Shown one piece after another: positions 22,492 through 30,778 of a DNA stretch of 38,713 nucleotides (position 1 is its first letter; each line of letters starts with the position of its first letter). The stretch lies in the IMG/VR virus record IMGVR_UViG_3300042301_000778, positions 1-38,713 of that record. One strand, written 5' to 3'. This stretch comes from a virus. Position numbers and translations under genes: made by a program. The notes beneath the pieces are model-generated. The model ran no database searches. It worked only from the letters and a program-made list of their open reading frames with translations, and was not told the origin of the DNA.

Positions 22492-24485
22492 ATTTAAAGA
22501 TAAATAGTAACATTGAAGATGTAACTAAAGAAATTAAATCTTTAAATAAAAATTTAGATACTACAACTGATGAAGTAAAAAAAGTTGGTAAAAGCACAAA
22601 TGAAGTTGAGAAAAGCACAAAGACTTTAGCTGATGGTTTTAAGGGTGTAGGTTTAGCAATTAAAGCTATGGGTATTGGTCTTGTGATTAGTGCTATGGGT
22701 ACTTTAAAAGAAGTATTTATGAGCAATCAAAAGGTTGCTGATGCAGTTGCTACTGGTTTTGGAACTGTTGTAAATGTATTTACTAAAGTTGTTGATGTAG
22801 TTGTTTCAGTTGTTGAAAAGGTAAATAAATCGAGTGATGGATTTAAAGGGTTATCAGCAGTTGTTTCTGGATTAATTACACTATCATTAACACCATTAAA
22901 ATTAAGTTTCTATGCAATATCTTTAGCTATTGATGAAGCAAAACTTGCTTGGGAAGAAAGTTTCTTTGGTGATGGTGACACTAAAAAAATAAAAGAATTA
23001 AATCAAAGAATTGCTGGAACAAAAGATAATATTATTGAGGTTGGTAAAAATGCAGTAGAAGCTGGTAAGAAAGTTGCAACTAATATTGGAACAGCTATTG
23101 GTGAAGTAGGTAAAGTAGTTGAAGGAACTATTGATGGTGTTTCTAAAATATCTGTTTCTGCTGCTTATGAACAAGCAAAAGCAAATACACAATTACAAAA
23201 TAACGCAAAATTAGCAGAAGCAAATCAAGCAAGGTTAGTAGAACAATATGATAGACAAGCAGAAAAATTAAGACAGATTAGAGATGAAGAAAGGAATAGT
23301 GTTGATGATAGAATAAAAGCTAATAATGATTTAAAAAATGTTTTAAACAATCAAGAAAAAGCTATGCTTGGTGCTGCTGATGCTCAAATAGCTGCTGCAA
23401 ATGCTACGTTACAACAAAACAAAAGTATAGAAAATCAAGTTGCTTTAACAAATGCTTTAGCAAATAGGGAAGGTGTTTTAGCACAAATTGAGGGTTTAAG
23501 GTCAGAACAAAAAGCAAATGATTTAGCACTTAATAAAGAACTATTAGATTTAACAAAAAGCAAAAATGAAGCTGAAACACAATTAGCAATAGACCAAAAA
23601 CAATTTGATGCTGAAAGATTAAAAGATGAAGAAAAAGTTTTATTAGCTAAAAAATCTGCTTTAGAATTTGCAAAAACACAAGAATTAGAAAGATTACAAA
23701 ATGTAATTAAAACAACTAAAGAAGGTACACAAGCAAGAATAGATGCTGAAAATGAATATGCATCTAAAAAACAAGAAATAGAAAATCAAATTACAACTAC
23801 ACAAGATGAAATTGATACATATAGGTTTAATAAAAAATTAGAAAAAGAACAATTAATTATTGAAAATGATGCTTTAGCTTTTGAAGCAAAATTAGAAGCA
23901 TTAACAGAACAAGAAAGATTAATTACTGAAGCTACTAATATATCAGAAGAAGAACGTACAAAATTATTAAAAGAAAATGCTGATGCAAGAACAGAAATAG
24001 CAAAAGCAGAAGCAGAAGCAAAATTAAAATTATTAGATGTAGTTTCAGCTGGTTTATCTTTAGCTTCAAATGAATTAGGTGAAAGTACTAATGCTGGTAA
24101 GATAGCTGCTGTTGCTGCTGCATCCATATCTACATATACTGCTATTGCTGGACAATTAGCTGCTTTTTCTAAAGTTCCAGTTCCTGGTTATGCTGTTGCT
24201 CAAGCAATCTTAACAGGTGCAACTGGATTATTACAAGTTAAAAAAATATTAGCAGTTAAAACACCTAAAGGTGGTGGTGGTGGTTCTGCTCCAAGTTTAG
24301 GTGGTGCTGGTGGTGGTGGTGGTGCTCCACAATTTAATGTAGTTGGTCAAGGTGGTGCAAATCAAATAGCAGAAAGTATGGCTAATAGAGATAGTCAACC
24401 AATAAAAGCATTTGTTGTTGGTTCGGATGTAACTACACAACAAGGTTTAAATAGAGGCATAGTACAAAATGCTACTTTAGGATAA
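22473..24485 (+). CDS. tape measure protein
   Basis: The 670-residue protein has the tape-measure profile: an N-terminal coiled coil, a hydrophobic stretch near residues 55-100 (GVGLAIKAMGIGLVISAMG, then VVNVFTKVVDVVVSVVEKV), a long alanine/glutamate/lysine coiled coil (about 235-520), a second hydrophobic segment near 545-590, and a Gly-rich C-terminal tail (GGGGGSAPSLGGAGGGGG). It sets tail length and is ejected on infection. At roughly 0.15 nm per residue the tail would be near 100 nm. Confidence 0.85.
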   Translation: MENKEINLKINSNIEDVTKEIKSLNKNLDTTTDEVKKVGKSTNEVEKSTKTLADGFKGVGLAIKAMGIGLVISAMGTLKEVFMSNQKVADAVATGFGTVVNVFTKVVDVVVSVVEKVNKSSDGFKGLSAVVSGLITLSLTPLKLSFYAISLAIDEAKLAWEESFFGDGDTKKIKELNQRIAGTKDNIIEVGKNAVEAGKKVATNIGTAIGEVGKVVEGTIDGVSKISVSAAYEQAKANTQLQNNAKLAEANQARLVEQYDRQAEKLRQIRDEERNSVDDRIKANNDLKNVLNNQEKAMLGAADAQIAAANATLQQNKSIENQVALTNALANREGVLAQIEGLRSEQKANDLALNKELLDLTKSKNEAETQLAIDQKQFDAERLKDEEKVLLAKKSALEFAKTQELERLQNVIKTTKEGTQARIDAENEYASKKQEIENQITTTQDEIDTYRFNKKLEKEQLIIENDALAFEAKLEALTEQERLITEATNISEEERTKLLKENADARTEIAKAEAEAKLKLLDVVSAGLSLASNELGESTNAGKIAAVAAASISTYTAIAGQLAAFSKVPVPGYAVAQAILTGATGLLQVKKILAVKTPKGGGGGSAPSLGGAGGGGGAPQFNVVGQGGANQIAESMANRDSQPIKAFVVGSDVTTQQGLNRGIVQNATLG

Positions 24486-24489
24486 TGTT

Positions 24490-24545
24490 AGTTAAAAGTA
24501 TCATTAACTATGTTTTTTTGACTTAATGATACTTATTTAAAACAA
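24490..24545 (+). ncRNA. competing-hairpin element after the tape measure (element 4)
   Basis: Two folds exclude each other. TAGTTAA (24490-24496) can pair with TTAACTA (24505-24511), placing AAGTATCA in a loop whose complement TGATACTT lies at 24528-24535. Alternatively AAGTATCATTAA (24497-24508) pairs perfectly with TTAATGATACTT (24524-24535) in a 12-bp hairpin. No pure T-run follows, so termination would be weak. It overlaps the start of late promoter 3. Confidence 0.5.
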
Positions 24546-24570
24546 AATATAAATAATTTAATTTTTAAAA
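24543..24570 (+). promoter_or_regulatory. candidate late promoter 3 (ACAA-N16-TTTTTAAA)
   Basis: ACAA at 24543-24546 and TTTTTAAA at 24563-24570, 20 bases apart, nine bases before the protease ATG. It follows the paired element at 24490. Confidence 0.5.
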
Positions 24571-24579
24571 AAAAGAATA

Positions 24580-25167
24580 ATGAAAAAGTTAGAAACTATT
24601 TATTTAGATATAGACGAAGAAAATATCCAAGATGGGATTGATGCAATTAGTTTAGTTAAATTTCCAGCCATTGAAGAAAATTGGGTTGCATTAAATGAAC
24701 ACAAAGTAGAATTAAAAACTATTGATGAAGATAAAAGAATAGTAATTGGTTTAGCTTTAATACCAGAAAAAGATATTTACAGAAGAAATGGTGATTATGA
24801 ATATAACATTCGTTTCTCAAAAGATACAGTAAGAAAAGCATCAGAACTTTATTTAAAGAAACTTAAAATACATAATTCAACATTAGAACACGAAAAGAAA
24901 ACAGAAGGTGTTTACACAATAGAAAGTTGGATAGTTGAAGATGTTAAAAAAGACAAGTCAGCTATTTACAATTTAAATGCTGTTGAAGGTGCTTGGGTTG
25001 TAGTTCAAAGAATAGATAATGATGAAGTATGGAATGATGTTAAAGAAGGTAAATATCAAGGATATAGCATAGAAGGATATTTCAGCGAAAAAGCAGAATT
25101 AAATTTACAAGAAAGTAAAGATTTAGAATTGATTGAAAAAATAAAACAAATATTAATTAATGTTTAA
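24580..25167 (+). CDS. XkdF-like prohead protease
   Basis: The 195-residue product matches the XkdF-type protease found in PBSX-like head modules: EENIQDGIDAISLVKFPAIEENWVAL, then VIGLALIPEKDIYR, HEKKTEGVYTIESWIVEDVKKDKS and GAWVVVQRIDNDEVWNDVKEGKYQGYSIEGYFSE. It would cleave scaffold and capsid precursors in the prohead. It heads the head operon behind late promoter 3. The catalytic residues cannot be fixed by eye. Confidence 0.75.
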   Translation: MKKLETIYLDIDEENIQDGIDAISLVKFPAIEENWVALNEHKVELKTIDEDKRIVIGLALIPEKDIYRRNGDYEYNIRFSKDTVRKASELYLKKLKIHNSTLEHEKKTEGVYTIESWIVEDVKKDKSAIYNLNAVEGAWVVVQRIDNDEVWNDVKEGKYQGYSIEGYFSEKAELNLQESKDLELIEKIKQILINV

Positions 25168-25177
25168 CATATTTAAA

Positions 25178-25366
25178 ATGGGAAAAAACAAGTACACAAG
25201 TCCAAAGGACGCTAAAAGAGGTTGTTTATGTGATGATAGCACATATTCATCAGAATGTTGCAAAGGTGAATTAATCAATCAAGGTATTGGTTCAACAGTT
25301 GCACAAGGTACATCATCAGTAACACAAGTTGATGGAGTTAGAACAATGGTTAGAACAAATGGCTAA
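25178..25366 (+). CDS. small cysteine-containing structural-region protein (62 aa)
   Basis: I start at the ATG 25178, behind an A-rich leader, giving MGKNKYTSPKDAKRGCLCDD; an in-frame ATG at 25160 adds six residues. The sequence KRGCLCDDSTYSSECCKGELINQGIGS recalls a small conserved head-region protein of flavobacterial phages (recall). Four cysteines may bind metal. Function unknown. Confidence 0.6.
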   Translation: MGKNKYTSPKDAKRGCLCDDSTYSSECCKGELINQGIGSTVAQGTSSVTQVDGVRTMVRTNG

Positions 25367-25376
25367 CCAATTTATA

Positions 25377-25403
25377 ACAAATATAAATTAATTAATTTTT
25401 AAA
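25377..25403 (+). promoter_or_regulatory. candidate late promoter 4 (ACAA-N15-TTTTTAAA)
   Basis: ACAA at 25377-25380 and TTTTTAAATAAAAA from 25396, 19 bases apart, in the 48-base gap before the gene at 25415. The downstream half is identical to that of promoters 2 and 5. Confidence 0.5.
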
Positions 25404-25414
25404 TAAAAAAATAG

Positions 25415-25804
25415 ATGACACCAGAAGTAACAAAGATTGGTAACAAGTTATTTGACAAAGTAGAATTAGAAAGTCAAAAAGTAGAATTAGGAATTGTTGA
25501 TGATGCAAAAAAAGGAATTGATATGGTTTTAAAAGCATATAATAATTCCATATGGAATTCATTAGAAAAATTACCAAATATGGTAGCTGAAATTGTATCA
25601 AATGCATCTGATGTATTAAAAGAAGCTGGAAAAGGTCAAGCTATGGCAATAGAAAATGCAAGAAAAGCATCAGTAATGGCAAAAGAATTAGGAGTTCCAA
25701 CCCCACCTGAAATAGATGCTATTTTTAAAAATAATGATTATGATGATTTAGTAAATGCATTTTCAGATGGAGTAAATAAAATAATAAGTAACGCAAAAAA
25801 ATAA
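25415..25804 (+). CDS. hypothetical helical head-module protein (129 aa)
   Basis: Helical, alanine/lysine-rich product with no membrane span, opening MTPEVTKIGNKLFDKVELESQKVELG and containing KEAGKGQAMAIENARKASVMAKELGVPTPPEIDAIF. It lies between protease and scaffold-like genes, so a head-assembly role is likely. Family not recognised. Confidence 0.65.
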   Translation: MTPEVTKIGNKLFDKVELESQKVELGIVDDAKKGIDMVLKAYNNSIWNSLEKLPNMVAEIVSNASDVLKEAGKGQAMAIENARKASVMAKELGVPTPPEIDAIFKNNDYDDLVNAFSDGVNKIISNAKK

Positions 25805-25806
25805 AT

Positions 25807-26358
25807 ATGAACGTAGTAAATCAAATCAAAGAACTTTTGGGTATGGAAGTTAAACTTGCTCAAATGAAACTAATGGATGGTGTTACTGTTATTGAAGCAG
25901 AAACATTTGAACCAGAAATGGCAATCTTTATTGTTAATGAAGAAGAAAGAGTACCAATGCCAGTTGGTGAGTATATGTTAGAAGATGGTAACGTATTAAA
26001 AGTAGAAGTAGAAGGTGTTATTGCATCTATTGAAATGCCAAAAGAAGAAGAAGCACCAGTAGTTGAAGTAGAAGTAGAAACTACTAAAAAAGAAGAAGAA
26101 ATGAATGCTGATGTAGCTACACCTAAAAGAGTAGTTGAAAGTGTAACTAAAGAAATGTTTTTTTCTGAAATTGAAAAATTAAGAGCAGAAATTGCTGAAT
26201 TGAAAAGTGTAAAAACAGAAACAGTTGAATTGTCAAATGATAACATTGAAGTTTTATCACACAATCCAGAAGCTACTAATGAAGTTAAAATGAATTTATA
26301 TTCTAAAAAAAGACAAGCTACAACATTAGATGTAGTATTGAGTAAATTAAACAAATAA
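25807..26358 (+). CDS. scaffolding-like capsid assembly protein
   Basis: The 183-residue product has an N-terminal domain (VVNQIKELLGMEVKLAQMKLMDGVTVIEAETFEPEMAIFIV...), an acidic linker rich in E/V (EEEAPVVEVEVETTKKEEEM) and a C-terminal coiled coil (MFFSEIEKLRAEIAELKSV) plus a conserved tail, just upstream of the major capsid gene. This is the usual scaffold position and layout. It should be lost or cleaved on maturation. Confidence 0.7.
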   Translation: MNVVNQIKELLGMEVKLAQMKLMDGVTVIEAETFEPEMAIFIVNEEERVPMPVGEYMLEDGNVLKVEVEGVIASIEMPKEEEAPVVEVEVETTKKEEEMNADVATPKRVVESVTKEMFFSEIEKLRAEIAELKSVKTETVELSNDNIEVLSHNPEATNEVKMNLYSKKRQATTLDVVLSKLNK

Positions 26359-26381
26359 TAAAAATAAAAATTAAATAAAAA

Positions 26382-27344
26382 ATGGCTACAACAACAAGTA
26401 TTACAACAACCTATGCGGGAAGTTTTGCAGGTAAATATATTTCTGCAGCACTTCTTTCTGCTTCAACTATCGAAAATGGTGGCATTGAAGTAAAACCTAA
26501 TATTACTTACAAAGAAGTAATCAAAAAAGTAAGTACAGATGCTATCGTAAAAGATGCAACTTGTGATTTTGATGCAACTTCTACTTTAACTTTAACAGAA
26601 AAAATCTTACAACCCGAAGAATTTCAGGTAAATTTGAGCTTGTGCAAGAAAGATTTTCGCAGTGATTGGGAAAGCATTCAAATGGGGTACTCGGCATTTA
26701 CGTCACTTCCCCCAAGTTTTGCAGATTTCTTATTAGCACACGTTGCTGCTAAAGTTGCTGAAAAAACAGAAAAAAACATTTGGGCAGGTGTTACTGCTAA
26801 TGCTGGAGAATTTAACGGATTTACAAGATTGCTTACTTTAGATGCTAGTTTACCAACTGCTCAAGAAATTGCTGCTGATGGAACTAAAATTACTGCTGCT
26901 TCAACAGTTATCGGTGAACTTGGTAAAATAGTTGATGCTATTCCAGCTGCATTATACGGAAAAGAAGATTTATACTTATACGTTTCTCAAGCAACAGCGA
27001 GAGCATACGTAAGAGCTTTAGGCGGTTATGGTGCTTCTGGTTTAGGTGCTAATGGTACTAACACAATGGGAACACAATGGTGGAATAATGGTTCACTTTC
27101 TTTTGATGGAATTCCAATATTTGTTGCACAAGGATTAGCACCAACAGTTGCTATTGCTGCTCAAAAATCTAACTTATTTTTTGGTACTGGTTTATTAGCA
27201 GACAACCAAGAAGTAAAAGTTATTGATATGGCTGATATTGATGGTTCACAAAACGTTAGAGTTGTGATGAGATTTACTGCTGGTGTACAATACGGAATAG
27301 TTGAAGATATTACAACTTACGGTATTACTAACGCTGCTAACTAA
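26382..27344 (+). CDS. major capsid protein
   Basis: The 320-residue protein opens MATTTSITTTYAGSFAGKYISAALLSASTIENGGI and includes KEVIKKVSTDAIVKDATCDFD, LSLCKKDFRSDWES and the C-terminal RVVMRFTAGVQYGIVEDITTYG, a pattern I know from HK97-fold capsid proteins of flavobacterial phages. It follows protease and scaffold, and a strong terminator follows it. It uses more C-ending and non-AT codons than neighbours, as expected for a highly expressed gene. Confidence 0.85.
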   Translation: MATTTSITTTYAGSFAGKYISAALLSASTIENGGIEVKPNITYKEVIKKVSTDAIVKDATCDFDATSTLTLTEKILQPEEFQVNLSLCKKDFRSDWESIQMGYSAFTSLPPSFADFLLAHVAAKVAEKTEKNIWAGVTANAGEFNGFTRLLTLDASLPTAQEIAADGTKITAASTVIGELGKIVDAIPAALYGKEDLYLYVSQATARAYVRALGGYGASGLGANGTNTMGTQWWNNGSLSFDGIPIFVAQGLAPTVAIAAQKSNLFFGTGLLADNQEVKVIDMADIDGSQNVRVVMRFTAGVQYGIVEDITTYGITNAAN

Positions 27345-27368
27345 TAATTAATTATTAATCAAATTAAG

Positions 27369-27397
27369 GGTGGTGCAATAAACACCACCTTTTTTTT
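27369..27397 (+). terminator. strong intrinsic terminator after the capsid gene
   Basis: GGTGGTG (27369-27375) pairs with CACCACC (27383-27389) across caataaa and runs into eight Ts. It is the most GC-rich stem in the window. Confidence 0.95.
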
Positions 27398-27417
27398 AAC
27401 TTTAAATATATAAAAAT

Positions 27418-27948
27418 ATGGCTTGTGATATTAGTTTAGGTAGATTAGAACCTTGCAAAGATAGCAATGGTGGATTAAAAGCAGTTTACTTTGTAAATTG
27501 GGGTGAAGTAACAGGTTTTACTTATGGTACAGGTGACCAAACAGATGCTGTTGATGAAATAACTGGAACTCCAGATGCTTACAGATATGAGTTAAAAGGT
27601 AATTCATCTTTTACACAAACAATTACATCTTCTAGAGAAAATGGAACTACATTCTTTCAACAAGAATTGGCATTGACTTTGAAAAAATTATCAATAACAG
27701 ACAACAAACAAATTAAGCTTTTGTCTTATGGTAGACCACAAGTAATTGTTGAAGATAACAATGGTAATTTCTTTTATTGTGGATTAGAACACGGAATGGA
27801 TGTAACAGGTGGAACTATTGTTTCTGGAGCTGCGATGGGAGATTTGAGTGGTTACACTTTGACACTTACAGGAATGGAACCAGTTCCAGCAAACTTCTTG
27901 TTAAATGATTTGTCAACTACTGGATTTAATGTAATTATTACAGATTAA
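27418..27948 (+). CDS. major tail tube protein
   Basis: The 176-residue beta-rich protein contains LGRLEPCKDSNGGLKAVYFVNWGEVTGFTYG, YELKGNSSFTQTITSSRENGTTFFQQELALTLKKLS and GDLSGYTLTLTGMEPVPANF, characteristic of tail tube proteins in this phage group. No promoter motif is evident before it, but a terminator follows 25 bases after its stop. It forms the tail shaft around the tape measure. Confidence 0.75.
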   Translation: MACDISLGRLEPCKDSNGGLKAVYFVNWGEVTGFTYGTGDQTDAVDEITGTPDAYRYELKGNSSFTQTITSSRENGTTFFQQELALTLKKLSITDNKQIKLLSYGRPQVIVEDNNGNFFYCGLEHGMDVTGGTIVSGAAMGDLSGYTLTLTGMEPVPANFLLNDLSTTGFNVIITD

Positions 27949-27972
27949 TAATTGTTTTTTTGTTTTTTAATT

Positions 27973-27999
27973 AAGGGATGCTTTAAGTGTCCCTTTTTT
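27973..27999 (+). terminator. intrinsic terminator after the tail tube gene
   Basis: AAGGGATGC (27973-27981) pairs with GTGTCCCTT (27987-27995), using two G-U pairs, around TTTAA and is followed by a run of six Ts. Candidate late promoter 5 begins just after. Confidence 0.85.
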
Positions 28000-28007
28000 A
28001 TTTTAAA

Positions 28008-28035
28008 ACAATTTCAATATACTTTTATTTTTAAA
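28008..28035 (+). promoter_or_regulatory. candidate late promoter 5 (ACAA-N16-TTTTTAAA)
   Basis: ACAATTT at 28008 and TTTTATTTTTAAATAAAAA from 28023, the closest match to site 2. It lies between a terminator and the start of the portal operon at 28046. Confidence 0.6.
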
Positions 28036-28045
28036 TAAAAAGATA

Positions 28046-28375
28046 ATGATAATTTTAAAAGAGCAAGTAGAAGAACAATCTTTGAAATTCATTCCAAGAA
28101 CTTATAGTGCTACATCAATAGTTTTAGTAAATGAAATGACAAATGAAAGTACTACTATAACATCTGATTTTTATATAGATGGTTATTATCTATACACAAC
28201 AGCTACATTTGATTTAAAAGAAGGTAATTTTTATACGTTATCTATTCTTAATAATACTGATGTAGTTTATAAAGATAAAATATTTTGCACAAATCAAGTT
28301 ATTGCTAATTTTTCAATTAACGATGGTCAATATGTAGCAAATCAAACAACTAATGATTATATAGTTTATGAGTAA
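28046..28375 (+). CDS. hypothetical beta-rich virion-region protein (109 aa)
   Basis: Beta-rich product (SLKFIPRTYSATSIVLVNEMTNESTTITSDFYIDGYYLYTTATFDLKEGNFYTL), consistent with a small tail or head decoration domain. It overlaps the portal gene by eight bases. Family not named with confidence. Confidence 0.6.
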   Translation: MIILKEQVEEQSLKFIPRTYSATSIVLVNEMTNESTTITSDFYIDGYYLYTTATFDLKEGNFYTLSILNNTDVVYKDKIFCTNQVIANFSINDGQYVANQTTNDYIVYE

Positions 28376-30170
28376 TTCAAATATTTCTATTGTAAATTTA
28401 AGTGCTTATACATCACCTAAAATACAAGAAAATAAAAAGCAAGGTTATATAGAATATGGTGATGATAATAATTACTTTCAGTTTTTAATTGATAGGTTCT
28501 TATATTCAACTACAAATGGTGCTATTATTACAGGTATATCTAATATGATATATGGTAAAGGTTTAGATGCTTTAGATGCATCAAGAAAGCCAAATGAATA
28601 TGCACAAATGAAAACTTTATTTAAACCAGATATGTTGCGTAAAGTATGTTTAGAACGCAAACTAATGGGTATGGCTTCTATGCAAATAGTAAAGCAAAAG
28701 AATAAAGTAGTTAAAGTTGAGCATTTTCCTATTCATACATTACGGGCAGAAAAATGTAATGATAAAGGACAAATAGAAGCATACTTTTATTGTGCAGATT
28801 GGAGTAAAGTAAAACCTTCTGAAGTATTAAAAAGAATACCAGCATTTGGTTTTGGTAATGGTAATGAAATAGAAATAATGGTTATTAAACCTTATTTACC
28901 AACATTCCACTATTATACACCAGTTGATTATAATGGTGCTTTAGATTACGCTATGCTTGAAGAAGAAATATCTGTTTATCAAATAAACGATGTAAAAAAT
29001 GGCTTCAGTGGAACTAAAGTTATCAATTTTAACAATGGTATTCCAACTGAAGAAATGCGTGACCAAATTAAAGCTGATGTTAAAAACAAACTAACTGGTT
29101 CACGAGGTGATAAGGTAATTGTAGCTTTTAATGCAAACGCTGAAAGTAAAACAACAGTTGAAGATATACCATTAACAGATGCACCAGCACACTATGAATA
29201 TTTAAGTAATGAATGCTTTAATAAGTTAATAGTAGGACATAGAGTTACTTCACCTATGTTATTAGGAATTAGAAATGGTGATGGTGGTTTAGGTAACAAT
29301 GCTGATGAAATAAAGACTGCTACGCTATTATTTGATAATATAGTTATTAAACCATACCAATACGAAATTATTGAAGCATTAAACGAAATATTGTTCTATA
29401 ATGATATTAGTTTAAAATTATACTTTAAAACTATTCAACCATTAGAATTTACTGAATTAGACAATGCACAAACAGATGAACAAGTAAAAGAAGAAACTGG
29501 TTTAAGTTCACACACTTGTTTGAGTTCTGATATTGCTGATGCTTTAATTGCTAAAGGTGAAATTATGGGTAATGAATGGACTTTAGTTGATGAAGTAGAA
29601 GTTGATTATGAAAAAGAAGATGAATATGATGCTGAAATTAATTTCATAAACGAAAATAATAAAAAAAGCAAAAGTACATTATCTAAAATATGGCAATTTG
29701 TTTCAACAGGAATAGCAAGACCAAACGCTAAAAGTCCTGAACAAGATGAAACTATTGATGGTGTGCAATTCATAACAAGATATGTTTATAGTGGTAATGC
29801 TACTGGACAACGTGAATTTTGCAATAAAATGATTAATGCTGATAAGGTATATAGAAAAGAAGATATTATTGCAATGGAAAGTCAAGCAGTAAATGCTGGT
29901 TTTGGAAAAAATGGTGCTGATAATTATTCTATTTGGTTGTACAAAGGTGGTCCAAGATGTGAACACAAATGGTTACGTAGAACTTATGCAAATTTTGAAG
30001 GTGTTAAAATAGACCCTACAAATCCAAATGCAAAAAATATTAGTTCTGCAACTGCTGAAAAGTATGGTTATAGAATTAGAAATGAAAAAGAAGTTGCTAT
30101 GAAACCAGCAGATATGCCAACAAAAGGTTTTACACAAGAGTATTGGGATAAAATGGGATTTACAAATTAA
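28368..30170 (+). CDS. portal protein with an extra C-terminal domain
   Basis: The N-terminal ~390 residues look like a portal: GDDNNYFQFLIDRFLYSTTNGAIITGISNMIYGKGLD at 26-62, then KVCLERKLMGMASMQIV, and SPMLLGIRNGDGGLGNNADEIKTATLLFDNIVIKPYQ around 303-339. Portals form the DNA entry ring at one capsid vertex. After about residue 445 comes a separate region with REFCNKMI, AVNAGFGKNGADNYSIWLYKGGPRCEHKWLRRTY, rich in Cys/His/Trp, then WDKMGF. I recall this region as a domain in Bacteroidota phage structural proteins; its role is unknown. It lies after the capsid gene, an unusual order. Confidence 0.8.
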   Translation: MSNSNISIVNLSAYTSPKIQENKKQGYIEYGDDNNYFQFLIDRFLYSTTNGAIITGISNMIYGKGLDALDASRKPNEYAQMKTLFKPDMLRKVCLERKLMGMASMQIVKQKNKVVKVEHFPIHTLRAEKCNDKGQIEAYFYCADWSKVKPSEVLKRIPAFGFGNGNEIEIMVIKPYLPTFHYYTPVDYNGALDYAMLEEEISVYQINDVKNGFSGTKVINFNNGIPTEEMRDQIKADVKNKLTGSRGDKVIVAFNANAESKTTVEDIPLTDAPAHYEYLSNECFNKLIVGHRVTSPMLLGIRNGDGGLGNNADEIKTATLLFDNIVIKPYQYEIIEALNEILFYNDISLKLYFKTIQPLEFTELDNAQTDEQVKEETGLSSHTCLSSDIADALIAKGEIMGNEWTLVDEVEVDYEKEDEYDAEINFINENNKKSKSTLSKIWQFVSTGIARPNAKSPEQDETIDGVQFITRYVYSGNATGQREFCNKMINADKVYRKEDIIAMESQAVNAGFGKNGADNYSIWLYKGGPRCEHKWLRRTYANFEGVKIDPTNPNAKNISSATAEKYGYRIRNEKEVAMKPADMPTKGFTQEYWDKMGFTN

Positions 30171-30173
30171 GAT

Positions 30174-30674
30174 ATGGCACAAGCATTATTTGTTACGAGA
30201 GATGATATTGTTAGATTTACAGCATTAAATGGAAATATTGATGTAGATAAATTTGTTCAATATGTTAAAATAGCACAAGATACACATATACAAACATATT
30301 TAGGGACACAATTATTTAATAGACTAAATGATGATATTGTAAATGATGACTTAATAGAACCATATACAACGCTTTTAAGCAAGTATATTAAGCCAATGGT
30401 AATACACTGGTCAATGGTTGAAGCTTTGCCGTTTTTAGCCATTACAATCGCTGGAAAAGGCATCTACAAACATACATCAGAAAACGCTACAAATGTAGAA
30501 AAGAATGAAATTGATTTCTTGGTAGAAAAAGCAAGGGATATTGCACAACATTACACAAATAGGTTTATAGATTTTATGTGTTTTAATCAAGCAGATTTTC
30601 CTGAATACAATGCTAATTCAAATGGTGATATGTATCCAGATAGAGATGCTTATTTTACTGGATGGGTACTATGA
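30174..30674 (+). CDS. head-tail adaptor (gp6-like) protein
   Basis: The 166-residue helical protein (FVTRDDIVRFTALNGNIDVDKFVQYVKIAQDTHIQTYLGTQLFNRL, then KYIKPMVIHWSMVEALPFL) is an adaptor type I recall as DUF6712/gp6-like, which bridges portal and tail. Three bases separate it from the portal gene. Confidence 0.7.
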   Translation: MAQALFVTRDDIVRFTALNGNIDVDKFVQYVKIAQDTHIQTYLGTQLFNRLNDDIVNDDLIEPYTTLLSKYIKPMVIHWSMVEALPFLAITIAGKGIYKHTSENATNVEKNEIDFLVEKARDIAQHYTNRFIDFMCFNQADFPEYNANSNGDMYPDRDAYFTGWVL

Positions 30675-30778
30675 TAAATAAGTATAAACCAAAACAAGCT
30701 AACATTAAGAAGTTAGAAATATTTTTAAAAAAAATAGAAAACAAAACTAAAGATGGGATTAAATTTTCAAAGCATTAA
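30671..30778 (+). CDS. tiny basic protein (35 aa)
   Basis: ATGA overlap with the adaptor gene and a 26-base overlap with the next gene bracket this frame. The product is very basic (MINKYKPKQANIKKLEIFLKKIENKTK...). Its 3' half overlaps a late-promoter-like motif, so coding status is uncertain. Confidence 0.45.
   Translation: MINKYKPKQANIKKLEIFLKKIENKTKDGIKFSKH
30702..30729 (+). promoter_or_regulatory. weaker late-promoter-like site (ACAT-N16-TTTTTAAA)
   Basis: ACAT at 30702 and TTTTTAAA at 30722-30729 keep the 20-base spacing with one change in the upstream box, 23 bases before the fibre-operon start at 30753. It lies inside a small frame, so it is less certain than the five others. Confidence 0.3.

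Noticed and set aside
25860-26354. Long minus-strand open frame (164 codons)
   Set aside because: It is the shadow of the scaffold-like gene, serine/threonine-rich as expected from the complement of Glu/Lys codons. Other minus-strand frames are explained in the same way.
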